A DNA stretch of 64,000 bases from Craterostigma plantagineum (lineage: Eukaryota; Streptophyta; Magnoliopsida; Lamiales; Linderniaceae), in assembly GCA_027422505.1 (NCBI GenBank), contig JAPQWV010000626.1:248001-312000 (forward strand), read 5' to 3'. Positions within the stretch are counted from its first letter, which is position 1. Every line of letters starts with the position of its first letter. Positions 48,323-60,876 of this stretch are shown piece by piece. The notes under the pieces were generated by a model that did no database searches, was not told the DNA's origin, and was given only the letters and a program-made list of their open reading frames with translations. The position numbers and the translations under genes are program-made.

Positions 48323-48640
48323 TCCTTCCCTCCTTAAAAGAATATCGTCCCCGAAATTATGCCGATTGGGATAACTCGGGGCATCGATTACTTTTACTTT
48401 TACAGTGGTTTGGAGATATCCGTTGTCGCAGTTCTCGTATTCGGGAAAAGCGAGTAATCACTACCCTTTTTTTGAATTTTTTTTTTCAATTCTTATTTGG
48501 AATCATTGTTCCTTGATTTTAGCTTTCACCTGTTACTTAACTTAATTGGTTGAACCACTAGACAAAATATTTATATTATCTTCCAGTACAAAATATAACC
48601 GCTCCTAGTTCACAAGTTCACAAAATGCAGATATTCTATC

Positions 48641-49798
48641 TTACATATTCGGTTCTGCCCTAGGTCGTTCTTCATCTTCTTCAGCAGTGAGGGTAAATAC
48701 CCTAGTGGGCACCCTCGGAGGTTGGTTCCGTGCACGTTGTGGATTCTGTGTAGGGGTCGGATTAACCGGCGGATTCTCACGACAAAATCGCGAGATATGG
48801 CCTGCCTTTCCACAGTTGAAGCACTTGAGATTAGGATTAGGACCAAAACAGATGCCGACATGTTGACGTCCACACAATTTGGAAGTCAGCATCGGCTGTT
48901 TGGCCAGAGCATTGTTAGGTCTCGCATTTGGCCTTTGTTCCCATCTGGGTTCATTCGGCCTCCCGCGGTTTGGCTGATTAGGAGCATGGACGACCAATTG
49001 TTTCTTTTCGTTGCCTTCGCGACCGTATTGTCCCTGCTCCATCTCTCTCTTTGCTTCTCGATCTTTAGATAGCCTCGCCTCGGCTTCTTCGGCCACCAAA
49101 GCTCATTCGGCAGCCTTAGCATAGGTCATATCTGGAGATCTCGTTACCGCGACATCTCGGTACAGTTCAGACTTGAGGCCGATTAGAAAACGTCCCACTT
49201 CAAGGTTGTCTGTCGCTACTACGTGGGGAGCAAAGCGAGAAAGTTGCTCAGATTTGCGGATGTACTCCGCAATAGACATCCCGTCGTGACGTAGATTGAT
49301 GAATTCCTCCATTTTCGTGTCACGGGCAGAGATGCTAAAGTACTTTTCCTTGAAGAGCTCCTTAAAGCGCTCCCATGTCATCGTATTTGGATTTTCCATC
49401 GCTGTGATGGTATGCCACCAGTATCCGGCATTTCCCCGGAGTTGAAAGGCATCACACAGAACTTTCTCCTCTTCGGGAGTTCGGCTATATTGGAACGTGG
49501 ATTCAATTGTCCTAAGCCATTCACCCGCTGCAATTGGATCTATAGTGCCTTCGAAAATGGGAGGATCGAGTTTACGGAACCTATGCCCGATGATTTCGGT
49601 TCTATCGATCTGGGGCGACGTATGTCGCTCCGACGAATTTTGCTTGCGGATCAGGGCATTAATTTGTTCGGATTGGAGCCGAACAAGGTCTGCAAGCTGG
49701 GAAATTGTACGATTCGAGTTCTGCTCATCGGGACTGGATTCCGGCTCCTCATTGTCTCGGCTTGGTTCGTCATTAAACTCACTCCTAGTTCGTACCAT
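48641..49798 (-). pseudogene. Gypsy internal E: complete gag with one in-frame TGA
   Basis: The organisation is as in internal B. The ATG at 49798 is followed by 231 codons to the TGA at 49103-49105, and the same frame then reads on through the basic linker and CFNCGKAGHISRFC to the TAA at 48641. It shares with B alone the variants YIRKSEQLSRFAPH and TSKLCGRQHVG, supporting a B/E duplication pair. Private changes include EEPESS near the N-terminus and LRHDGMS in the capsid domain. No pol sequence follows. The primer-binding site is 49936-49947. Confidence 0.88.
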
Positions 49799-49947
49799 TA
49801 TCCTACTAACTATAACAAAATATCACATTAGCACATAAGAATCATCACAAAGACATAAACACTTACAGACAAGGCTGGGCTTCCATGCTTTTGAACGGTT
49901 GTACATGGACAGTCTACAGAATCTATATCCTAAGCTCTGATACCACC

Positions 49948-52650
49948 TGTGACGACCCTCACCTTCTAATCGCTAATTAGCGACAAATCGCGTTGGGTTT
50001 AGCAGCGAAAGCCGCGGAGGACCCATTTTACAAAAACATTTGTTTACAGAAAATGTTAATACGAACGGGCCGCTGGCCCAAAACACCCTATCACTCGCCC
50101 ACAGGTCGTCATCCATGTACAGCCCCGCCCTCAAAAGCCCATGGAAGCTCCGATAGCCAGCCTCCACCGTCGATTACCTACAACACGTAAACACTGAGCT
50201 ATTGCCCAGTAGGTGCAATAATGCATGCACGTGTGACTTACTCACGTTCACTCACCCCCAATCATCACCAATGCAATGCCACTCACTATCACTCGTCATA
50301 ACCGGGATACACTCACCACCTCACAACGGGCCCTGGGCTTCATACTGTGCATCATCACGCAAAATCACTACCACGACCACGAACACAACCACAACACGAC
50401 CACAACACTACTGCAGTGGCCTACACTGAGCAGCCTCCCTGAGCCATATCAGGTCACTCTCTCAGGTCGCCTCTTCTGCCCAATGCGGTGCCCACGCTGG
50501 TAGCCTACACCAGGTCCCGTAAGGGTACCTAGGTCGCACCCTCCAGGTCGCCTCCTCCCGCATAGGACAGCGTGGCCTACACTAGCTAGCCAACTTGGGG
50601 ATGTCCCAAGTCGCTCTTGTCTAGGTCGCCCTCAGTCTGCCGCATAATATCCAACGGGCCAATGGCTCACCGTCACAGGCGCTGATGCACAGCAGATGCC
50701 CACACTCACATGACTCCTCTACGGGTTGACAGCCAATATCGGCACGCTCAAAGGTACAATACAGTAACACCGTTCCACCACGGCTCCGTGAAATGACATG
50801 TAATGCACATGCAGGCATTTACGTGATAATACATGAAGCTTGATGCCACATGAAATGAACATAAAATACGTAAAACACATAATTCATCGAAGCACATAAA
50901 ATCATATAAAAATCACATTGGAGTTTACGTAGATGGATATTCCACCTACCTGTCCTCCGAATACAATCAGTCGATAATCCTGGTGAATTCCTTATAGTTC
51001 GAATCTCTTAGTACAAAATATTGTTATATTAGTATATTACTAAGTCACCTAATTTCGAAATTTTCAAACCCTAAATACCGAAAACAATCATAGAAATAGA
51101 AAAACCCTAAAATACCACAAAGTTAATAATACCGAAAATTTTATCATTACCTAAAACATGTGAAATGGCGAAATCCTCTTATGAAATAATATATCGAATA
51201 GTTAGTAATGAACCGGAATCTTTGGGAAATATTATAATACCAAAAATATTATAGAGTTCACGAAGACTTCACTTAGATACCACTTAAGTAACTTTTGTGG
51301 TATAGAATAGCAAGGTTACGAAAAATTTTATGTAGTTGTATAGAAACTTTCTTGGCACATGCTAACACAATATAATTAATAATATCTCTCACGAAAACTT
51401 CCAAGACTTGTAAACACTTACTCACTTGAGATTAATTTAAACCTAGAAACATACAAATGCCGAAAGATTTTGATTGCCGAGATCTTTCATCCATTAAACA
51501 CCTAATTACTGACTATATTATATGTACCAATCATGAAAACTATCCTATGCTCAATAACTAAATTATTGCTTGATCTCAAACACCAAGAAACTTAGTGCCG
51601 GAAAGATTTTCTAAAGAAGTTGAAACCCTAGTTGCCGAAACTTTAAAAATTCACTACTGTCCTTATATCGAAACCCTCAAGATACCAAATTTAATTTACC
51701 ATCATACCTATCTTGGAAACTTATTTTCATTCCAGAAAATGGTACACACTAAGCTTGAACTCTCATTTATATTTCATACATCGAAAACTTCTCAGCCTCA
51801 CATAATTGGAATAGTTCTTATCCAGACACCCTATATTCGAAAGATAATATTAGATATTAAACCCATATGGACAATCCGATAACCCTAAAATTTTCTATAA
51901 GTATTCTTAGGCCAAAAACTTCACTCTTGTGGCTGTTTCACGAATCAGGGGATTTATTCTAATCACATAATTCACGAAAAATATATTCTAGCCACACATG
52001 AAAATCACGTTAGTCTTTGGAACATAAAAAAATATATTAAACAAAGTACTTAATAAATTTCATACCTTGGTTGGAGTTTTAGTTTTTGTTACTTGCTCAA
52101 GGTCGTGTTTTAGCATTTACCTTCATATGGGTTTTCTTGTTCAACTTTTAAGGTTTAGCTATATATATAAACTTAGCAAGTGAGTCGACTAGGTGGTGAA
52201 TGTTGGTGACGTGATTTTCCTTTAGGTTAAGCAAACTATCATTACTCACTTCTTAAAATAACTTTAAGGCTTCCACGTGTGTTCCAAAACATTTGATTTG
52301 ATGGATAACTAAAATTATATCTATAGGGTTATATTTTATCAATTCTATGATGGCTTTGTATGAAAATTTTATTCTCAAAGGCAAGGTATATCACGAAACT
52401 TCTTAACTTAATATTTATCTCCTTAGGATTAAGCAACCCAGTTAAATATTTAATTTGGGCCTTATGTTTCTAACAATTCTAATAAAATTTCGGTCATATT
52501 TTTAATCAAGCTCAATATTTTATTATCTTAGTTTCATCCGAATTTTCGTTCATAAATATTTCTTCAGGAAATTTTATTCCCAACATTTTCTTCGCTAATT
52601 ATCTTGAAATTTCCTATCGTAATCCCGCTTTAAAATTTGCGGCTATTACA
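49948..52650 (-). repeat. Gypsy LTR5 (2703 bp), mosaic
   Basis: The left part carries LTR2/LTR4-type variants (CACGCAAAATC, CAGTAACACC, GGGTTGACAG). The right part carries LTR1-type variants (ATTTAATTTACC, CACGAATCAGG, CTTTAAAATTT). It lacks the 34-bp stretch, has the shortest run, (TA)5, and ends in GGCTATTACA instead of GGGTATTACA. It shares CGCGTTGGG with the LTR3 stub. Confidence 0.9.
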
Positions 52651-52967
52651 TCCTTCCCTCCTTAAAAGAATATCGTCCCCGAAATTATGCCGATTGGAAT
52701 AACTCGGGGCATCGATTTCTTTTACTTTCACAGCGGTTTGGAGATATCCGTTATCGCAATTCTCGTATTCAGGAAAAGCGAGTAATCACTACCCTTTTTT
52801 TGAATTTTTTTTCAATTCTTATTTGGAATCATTGTTCCTTGATTTTAGCTTTCTCCCGTTACTTAACTTAATTGGGTTGAACCACTAGACAAAATATTTA
52901 TATTATCTTCCAGTACAAAATATAACCGCTCCTAGTTCACAAGTTCACAAAATGCAGATATTCTATC

Positions 52968-54099
52968 TTACATATTCGGTTCTGCCCAAGGTCGTTCTTC
53001 ATCTTCTTCAGCAGTGAGGGTAAATACCCTAGCGGGCACCCTCGGAGGTTGGTTCCACGCACGTTGTGGATTCTGTGTAGGGGTCGGATTAACCGGTGGA
53101 TTCTCACGACAAAATTGCGAGATATGGCCCGCCTTTCCACAGTTGAAGCACTTGATATTAGGATTAGGATTAAAACAGACGCCGACATGTTGACGTCCAC
53201 ACAATTGGCAAGTCGGCATCGGTTGTTTGGCTAGAGCATTGTTAGGTCTCCCATTTAGGCCTCCCGCGGTTTGGCTGATTAGGAGCATGGACGACCAATT
53301 GTTTCTTTTCGTTGCCTTCGCGACCGTATTGTCCCTGCTCCATCTCTCTCTTTGCTTCTCGATCTTTAGATAGCCTCGCCTCAGTTTCTTCGGCCACCAA
53401 AGCTCATTCGGCAGCCTTAGCATAGGTCATATCTGGAGATCTCGTTACCGCGACATCTCGGTACAGTTCAGACTTTAGGCCGATTAGAAAACGTCCCACT
53501 TCAAGGTTGTCTATCGCTACTACGTGGGGAGCAAAGCGAGAAAGTTGCTCAGGTTTGCGGATGTACTCCGCAATAGACATCCCGTCCTGACGTAGATTGA
53601 TGAATTCCTCCATTTTCGTGTCACGGGCAGAGATGCTAAAGTACGTTTCCTTGAAGAGCTCCTTAAAGCGCTCCCATGTCATCGTATTTGGATTTTCCAT
53701 CGCAGTGATGGTATCCCACCAATATCCGGCATTTCCCCGGAGTTGAAAGGCATCACACAGAACTTTCTCCTCTTCGGGAGTTCGGCTATATTGGAACGTG
53801 GATTCAATAGTCCTAAGCCATTCACCCGCTGCAATTGGATCTATAGTGCCTTCGAAAATTGGAGGATCGAGTTTACGGAACCTATGCCCGATGATTTCGG
53901 TTCTATCGACCTGGGGCGACGTATGTCGCTCCGACGAATTTTGGTTGCGGATCAGGGCATTAATTTGTTCGGATTGGAGCCGAACAAGATCTGCAAGCTG
54001 GGAAATTGTACGATTCGAGTTCTGCTCATCGGGACTGGATTCCCGCTCCTCATTGTCTCGGCTTGGTTCGTCATTAAACTCACTCCTAGTTCGTACCAT
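52968..54099 (-). pseudogene. Gypsy internal F: gag with TGA and an extra deletion frameshift
   Basis: The ATG at 54099 opens 231 codons (capsid variants GYWWDTI, FKETYF, YIRKPEQLS) to the TGA at 53404-53406. In the second half, a deletion of about 26 bases near 53250 removes the GRPNEPRWEQRPNA segment and changes frame. The zinc-knuckle part (TCQLCGRQHVGVC, CFNCGKAGHISQFC) is therefore out of phase with the capsid. This copy retains the complete upstream half-knuckle (TCQLC), which copies B and E lost. It ends at 52968. The primer-binding site is 54236-54247 and the purine tract 52651-52668. Confidence 0.86.
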
Positions 54100-54247
54100 T
54101 ACCTACTAACTATAACAAAATATCACATTAGCACATAAGAATCATCACAAAGACATAAACACTTACAGACGAGGCTGGGCTTCCATGCTTTTGAACGGTT
54201 GTACATGGACAGTCTACAGAATCTATATCCTAAGCTCTGATACCACC

Positions 54248-56460
54248 TGTGACGACCCTCACCTTCTAATCGCTAATTAGCGACAAATCGCGTCGGGTTT
54301 AGCAGCGAAAGCCGCGGAGGAACCATTTTACAAAAACATTTGTTTACACAAAATGTTAATACGAACGGGCCGCTGGCCCAAAACACCCTATCACTCGCCC
54401 ACATGTCGTCATCCATGTACAGCCCCGCCCTCAAAAGCCCATGGAAGCTCCGATAGCCAGCCTCCACCGTCGATTACCTACAACACGTAAACACTGAGCT
54501 ATTGCCCAGTAGGTGCAATAATGCATGCATGTGTGACTTACTCACGTTCACTCACCCCCAATCATCACCAATGCAATGCCACTCACTATCATTCGTCACA
54601 ACCGGGATACACTCACCACCGCACAACGGGCCCTGGGCTTCATACTGTGCACCATCATGCGAAATCACTACCACGACCACGAACAAAACCACAACACGAT
54701 CACAGCACTACGGCAGTGGCCTACACTGAGCAGCCTCCCTGAGCCATATCAGGTCACTCTCTCAGGTCGCCTCTTCTGCCCAATGCGGTGCCCACGCTGG
54801 TAGCCTACACCAGGTCCCGTAAGGGTACCCAGGTCGCACCCTCCAGGTCGCCTCCTTCCGCATACGACAGCGTGGCCTACACTAGCTAGCCTACTTGGGG
54901 ATGTCCCAAGTCGCTCCTGTCTAGGTCGCCCTAGGTCTGCCGCATAATGTCCAACGGGCCAATGGCTTACCGTCACAGGCGCTGATGCACAGCAGATGTC
55001 CACACTCACATGACTCCTCTACGGGTCGATAGCCAATATCGGCAACACGCTCAAAGGTACAATACAGTACCACCGTTCCACCACAGCTCCGTGAAATGAC
55101 ATGTAATGCACATGCAGGCATTTACGTGACAATACATGAAACATGATGCCACATGAAATGCACATAAAATACGTAAAACACATAATTCAACGAAGCACAT
55201 AAAATCATATAAATATCACATTGGTGTTTACGCGTTGTAGATGGATATTCCACCTACCTGTCCTCCGAATACAATCAGTCGATAATCCTGGTGAATTCCC
55301 TATAGTTTGAATCTCTGAGCACAAAATATTGTTATATTAGTATATTACTAAGTCACCTAATTTCGAAATTTTCAAACCCTAAATACCGAAAAAAATCATA
55401 GAAATAGAAAAACCCTAAAATACCACAAAGTTAATAATACCGTAAATTTTATCATTACCTAAAACATGTGAAATGGCGAAATCCTCTTATGAAATAATAT
55501 ATCGAATAGTTAGTAATGAACCGGAATCTTTGGGAAATATTATAATACCAAAAATATTATTGAGTTCACGAAGACTTCACTTAGATACCACTTAAGTAAC
55601 TTTTGTGGTATAGAATAGCAAGGTTACGAAAAATTTTATGTAGTTGTATAGAAACTTTCTTGGCACATGCTAACACAATATAATTAATAATATCTCTCAC
55701 GAAAACTTCCAAGACTTGTAAACTCTTACTCACTTGAGATTAATTTAAACCTAGAAACATACAAATGCCGAAAGATTTTGATTGCCGAGATCTTTCATCC
55801 ATTAAACACCTAATTACTGACTATATTATATGTACCAATCATGAAAACTATCCTATGCTCAATAACTAAATTATTGCTTAATCTCAAACACCAAGAAACT
55901 TAGTGCCGGAAAGATTTTCTAAAGAAGTTGAAACCCTAGTTGCCGAAACTAATTCACTACTGTCCTTATATCGAAACCTTCAAGATACCAAAATTAATTT
56001 ACCATCATAATTATCTTGGAAACTTATTTTAATTCCAGAAAATGGTACACACTAAGCTTGAACTCTCATTTATATTTCATACTTCGAAAACTTCTCAGCC
56101 TCACATAATTGGAATAGTTCTTATCGAGACTCCCTATATTCGAAAGATAATATTAGATATTGAACCAATATCAACAATCCGAAAACCCTAAAATTTTCTA
56201 TAAGTATTCTTAGGCCAAAAACGTCACTCCTGTGGCTGTTTCACGAATCAGGGGATTTATTCTAATCACATAAATCACGAAAAATCTAATCTAGCCACAC
56301 ATAAAAATCACGTTAGTCTTTGGAACATAAAAAATATATTAAACAAAGTACTTAATAAATTTCATACCTTAGTTGGAGTTTTAGTTTTTGGTAAATGCTC
56401 AAGGTCGTGTTTTAGCATTTACCTTCATATGTGTTTTCTTGTTCAACTTTTAAGGTTTAG

Positions 56461-56509
<49 letters not shown>

Positions 56510-56993
56510 TCGAACTTAGCAAGTGAGTCGACTAGGTGGTGAATGTTGGTGACGTGATTTGCCTTTAGGTTAAGCAAACTATCATTACTCACTTCTTAAA
56601 ATAACTTTAAGGCTTCCACGTGTGTTCCAAAACATTTGATTTGATGGATAACTAAAATTATATCTATAGGGTTATATTTTATCAATTCTATGATGGCTTT
56701 GTATGAAAATTTTATTCTCAAAGGCAAGGTATATCACGAAACTTCTTAACTTAATATTTATCTCCTTAGGATTAAGCAACCCAGTTAAATATTTAATTTG
56801 GGCCTTATGTTTCTAACAATTCTAAAAAGATTTTGGTCATATTTTTAATCAAGCTCAATACTTTATTATCTTAGTTTCATCCGAATTTTCGTTCATAAAT
56901 ATTTCTTCAGGAAATTTTATTCCCAACGTTTTCTTCGCTAATTATCTTGAAATTTCCTATCGTAATCCCGCTTTAAAATTTGCGGGTATTACA
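54248..56993 (-). repeat. Gypsy LTR6 (2746 bp)
   Basis: It groups with LTR1 and LTR7 at low-coordinate diagnostic sites, and with LTR7 alone at AAAATTAATTTACC and AGACTCCCTATATT. It has (TA)22 and a small private deletion (ACTAATTCACTACT near 55950, missing TTTAAAA). Confidence 0.92.
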
Positions 56994-57011
56994 TCCTTCC
57001 CTCCTTAAAAG
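56994..57011 (-). promoter_or_regulatory. Polypurine tract of gypsy internal G (type example)
   Basis: The minus strand reads AAGGAGGGAAGGA directly before the LTR start TGTAATACCC. The same tract adjoins the other LTRs at 12004, 18069, 48323 and 52651. Confidence 0.85.
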
Positions 57012-57280
57012 AATATCGTCCCCGAAATTATGCCGATTGGAATAACTCGGGGCATCGATTTCTTTTACTTTTACAGTGGTTTGGAGATATCCGTTATCGC
57101 AATTCTCGTATTCGGGAAAAGCGAGTAATCACTACCCTTTTTTTGAATTTTTTTTTCAATTCTTATTTGGAATCACTGTTCCTTGATTTTAGCTTTCCTC
57201 TGTTACTTAACTTAATTGGGTTGAACCACTAGACAAAATATTTATATTATCTTACAGTACAAAATATTACCGCTCCTAGT

Positions 57281-58468
57281 TCACAAGGTCACAAAATGCA
57301 GATATTCTATCTTACATATTCGGTTCTGCCCTAGGTCGTTCTTCATCTTCTTCAGCAGTGAGGGTAAATACCCTAGCGGGCACCCTCGGAGGTTGGTTCC
57401 GTGCACGTTGTGGATTCTGTGTAGGGTCGGATTAACCGGCGGATTCTCACGACAAAATCGCGAGATATGGCCCGCCTTTCCACAGTTGAAGCACTTGATA
57501 TTAGGATTAGGACCAAAACAGACGCCGACATGTTGACGTCCACACAATTGGCAAGTCGGCATCGGTTGTTTGGCCAGAGCATTGTTAGGTCTCGCATTTG
57601 GCCTTTGTTCCCATCTGGGTTCATTCGGCCTCCCGCGGTTTGGCTGATTAGGAGCATGGACGACCAATTGTTTCTTTTCGTTGCCTTCGCGACCGTATTG
57701 TCCCTGCTCCATCTCTCTCTTTGCTTCTCGATCTTTAGATAGCCTCGCCTCGGCTTCTTCGGCCACCAAAGCTCATTCGGCAGCCTTAGCATAGGTCATA
57801 TCTGGAGATCTCGTTACCGCGACATCTCGGTACAGTTCAGACTTCAGGCCGATTAGAAAACGTCCCACTTTAAGGTTGTCTGTCGCTACTACGTGGGGAG
57901 CAAAGCGAGAAAGTTGCTCAAATTTGCGGATGTACTCCGCAATAGACATCCCGTCCTGACGTAGATTGATGAATTCCTCCATTTTCGTGTCACGGGCAGA
58001 GATGCTAAAGTACTTTTTCTTGAAGAGCTCCTTAAAGCGCTCCCATGTCATCGTATTTGGATTTTCCATCGCTGCGATGGTATCCCACCAGTATCCGGCA
58101 TTTCCCCGGAGTTGAAAGGCATCACACAGAACTTTCTCCTCTTCGGGAGTTCGGCTATATTGGAACGTGGATTCAATAGTCCTAAGCCATTCACCCGCTG
58201 CAATTGGATCTATAGTGCCTTCGAAAATGGGAGGATCGAGTTTACGGAACCTATGCCCGATGATTTTGGTTCTATCGATCTGGGGCGACGTATGTCGCTC
58301 CGACGAATTTTGCTTGCGGATCAGGGCATTAATTTGTTCGGATTGGAGCCGAACAAGATCTGCAAGCTGGGAAATTGTACGATTCGAGTTCTGCTCATCG
58401 GGACTGGATTCCCGCTCCTCATTGTCTCGGCTTGGTTCGTCATTAAACTCACTCCTAGTTCGTACCAT
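57281..58468 (-). pseudogene. Gypsy internal G: best-preserved zinc region, gag with one in-frame TGA
   Basis: The ATG at 58468 opens 231 codons (capsid variants GYWWDTI, FKELFKKKYF) to the shared TGA at 57773-57775. The same frame then reads VAEEAEARLSKDREAKREMEQ, the basic linker, and a double knuckle TCQLCGRQHVGVC + CFNCGKAGHISRFC. A one-base loss near 57425 (GTAGGGTCGG, compared with GTAGGGGTCGG) shifts the Pro-rich tail, so the frame ends at 57281 with an altered C-terminus. No pol follows. The leader is 58469-58605 and the primer-binding site (GGTGGTATCAGAG) 58606-58617. Confidence 0.88.
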
Positions 58469-58617
58469 TATCCTACTAACTGTAACAAAATATCACATTA
58501 GCACATAAGAATCATCACAAAGACATAAACACTTACAGACGAGGCTGGGCTTCCATGCTTTTGAACGGTTGTACATGGACAGTCTACAGAATCTATATCC
58601 TAAGCTCTGATACCACC

Positions 58618-60835
58618 TGTGACGACCCTCACCTTCTAATCGCTAATTAGAGACAAATCGCGTCGGGTTTAGCAGCGAAAGCCGCGGAGGACCCATTTTA
58701 CAAAAACATTTGTTTACACAAAATGTTAATACGAACGGGCCGCTGGCCCAAAACACCCTATCACTCGCCCACAGGTCGTCATCCATGTACAGCCCCGCCC
58801 TCAAAAGCCCATGGAAGCTCCGATAGCCAGCCTCCACCGTCGATTACCTACAACACGTAAACACTGAGCTATTGCCCAGTAGGTGCAATAATGCATGCAC
58901 GTGTGACTTACTCACGTTCACTCACCCCCAATCATCACCAATGCAATGCCACTCACTATCACTCGTCACAACCGGGATACACTCACCACCTCACAACGGG
59001 CCCCGGGCTTCATACTGTGCACCATCACGCGAAATCACTACCACGACCACGAACACAACCACAACACGATCACAACACTACGGCAGTGGCCTACACTGAG
59101 CAGCCTCCCTGAGCCATATCAGGTCACACTCTCAGGTCGCCTCTTCTGCCCAATGCGGTGCCCACGCTGGTAGCCTACACCAGGTCCCGTAAGGGTACCC
59201 AGGTCGCACCCTCCAGGTCGCCTCCTCCCGCATACGACAGCGTGGCCTACACTAGTGAGCCTACTTGGGGATGTCCCAAGTCGCTCCTGTCTAGGTCGCC
59301 CTCAGTCTGCCGAATAATGTCCAACGGGCCAATGGCTCACCGTCACAGGCGCTGATGCACAGCAGATGCCCACACTCACATGACTCATCTACGGGTCGAC
59401 AGCCAATATCGGCTACACGCTCAAAGGTACAATACAGTACCACCGTTCCACCACGGCTCCGTGAAATGACATGTAATGCACATGCAGGCATTTACGTGAT
59501 AATACATGAAACTTAATGCCACATGAAATGCACATAAAATACGTAAAACACATAATTCATCGAAGCACATAAAATCATATAAATATCACATTGGTGTTTA
59601 CGCGTTGTAGATGGATATTCCACCTACCTGTCCTCTGAATACAATCAGTCGATAATCCTGGTGAATTCCCTATAGTTCGAATATCTGAGCACAAAATATT
59701 GTTATATTAGTATATTACTAAGTCACCTAATTTCGAAATTTTCAAACCCTAAATACCGAAAAAAATCATAGAAATAGAAAAACCCTAAAATACCACAAAG
59801 TTAATAATACCGAAAATTTTATCATTACCTAAAACATGTGAAATGCCGAAATCCTCTTATGAAATAATATATCGAATAGTTAGTAATGAACCGGAATCTT
59901 TGGTAAATATTATAATACCAAAAATATTATAGAGTTCACGAAGTCTTCACTTAGATACCACTTAAGTAACTTTTGTGGTATAGAATAGCAAGGTTACGAA
60001 AAATTTTATGTAGTTGTATAGAAACTTTCTTGGCACATGCTAACACAATATAATTAATAATATCTCTCACGAAAACTTCCAAGACTTGTAAACACTTAGT
60101 CACTTGAGATTAATTTAAACCTAGAAAAATACAAATGCCGAAAGATTTTGATTGCCGAGATCTTTCATCCATTAAACACCTAATTACTGACTATATTATA
60201 CGTACCCATCATGAAAACTATCCTATGCTCAATAACTAAATTATTGCTTAATCTCAAACACCAAGAAACTTAGTGCCGGAAAGATTTTCTAAAGAAGTTG
60301 AAACCCTAGTTGCCGAAACTTTAAAAATTCACTACTGTCCTTATATCGAAACCCTCAAGATACCAAAATTAATTTACCATCATAATTATCTTGGAAACTT
60401 ATTTTCATTCCAGAAAATGGTACACATTAAGCTTGAACTCTCATTTATATTTCATACATCGAAAACTTCTCAGCCTCACATAATTGGAATAGTTCTTATC
60501 GAGACTCCCTATATTTGAAAGATAATATTAGATATTAAACCCATATCAACAATCCGAAAACCCTAAAATTTTCTATAAGTATTCTTAGGCCAAAAACTTC
60601 ACTCCTGTGGCTGTTTCACGAATCAGGGGATTTATTCTAATCAAATAAATCACGAAAAATCTATTCTAGCCACACATGAAAATCACGTTAGTCTTTGGAA
60701 CATAAAAAAATATATTAAACAAAGTACTTAATAAATTTCATACCTTAGTTGGAGTTTTAGTTTTTGTTTTTGGCTCAAGGTCGTGTTTTAGCATTTACCT
60801 TCATATGGGTTTTCTTGTTCAACTTTTAAGGTTTA

Positions 60836-60876
<41 letters not shown>

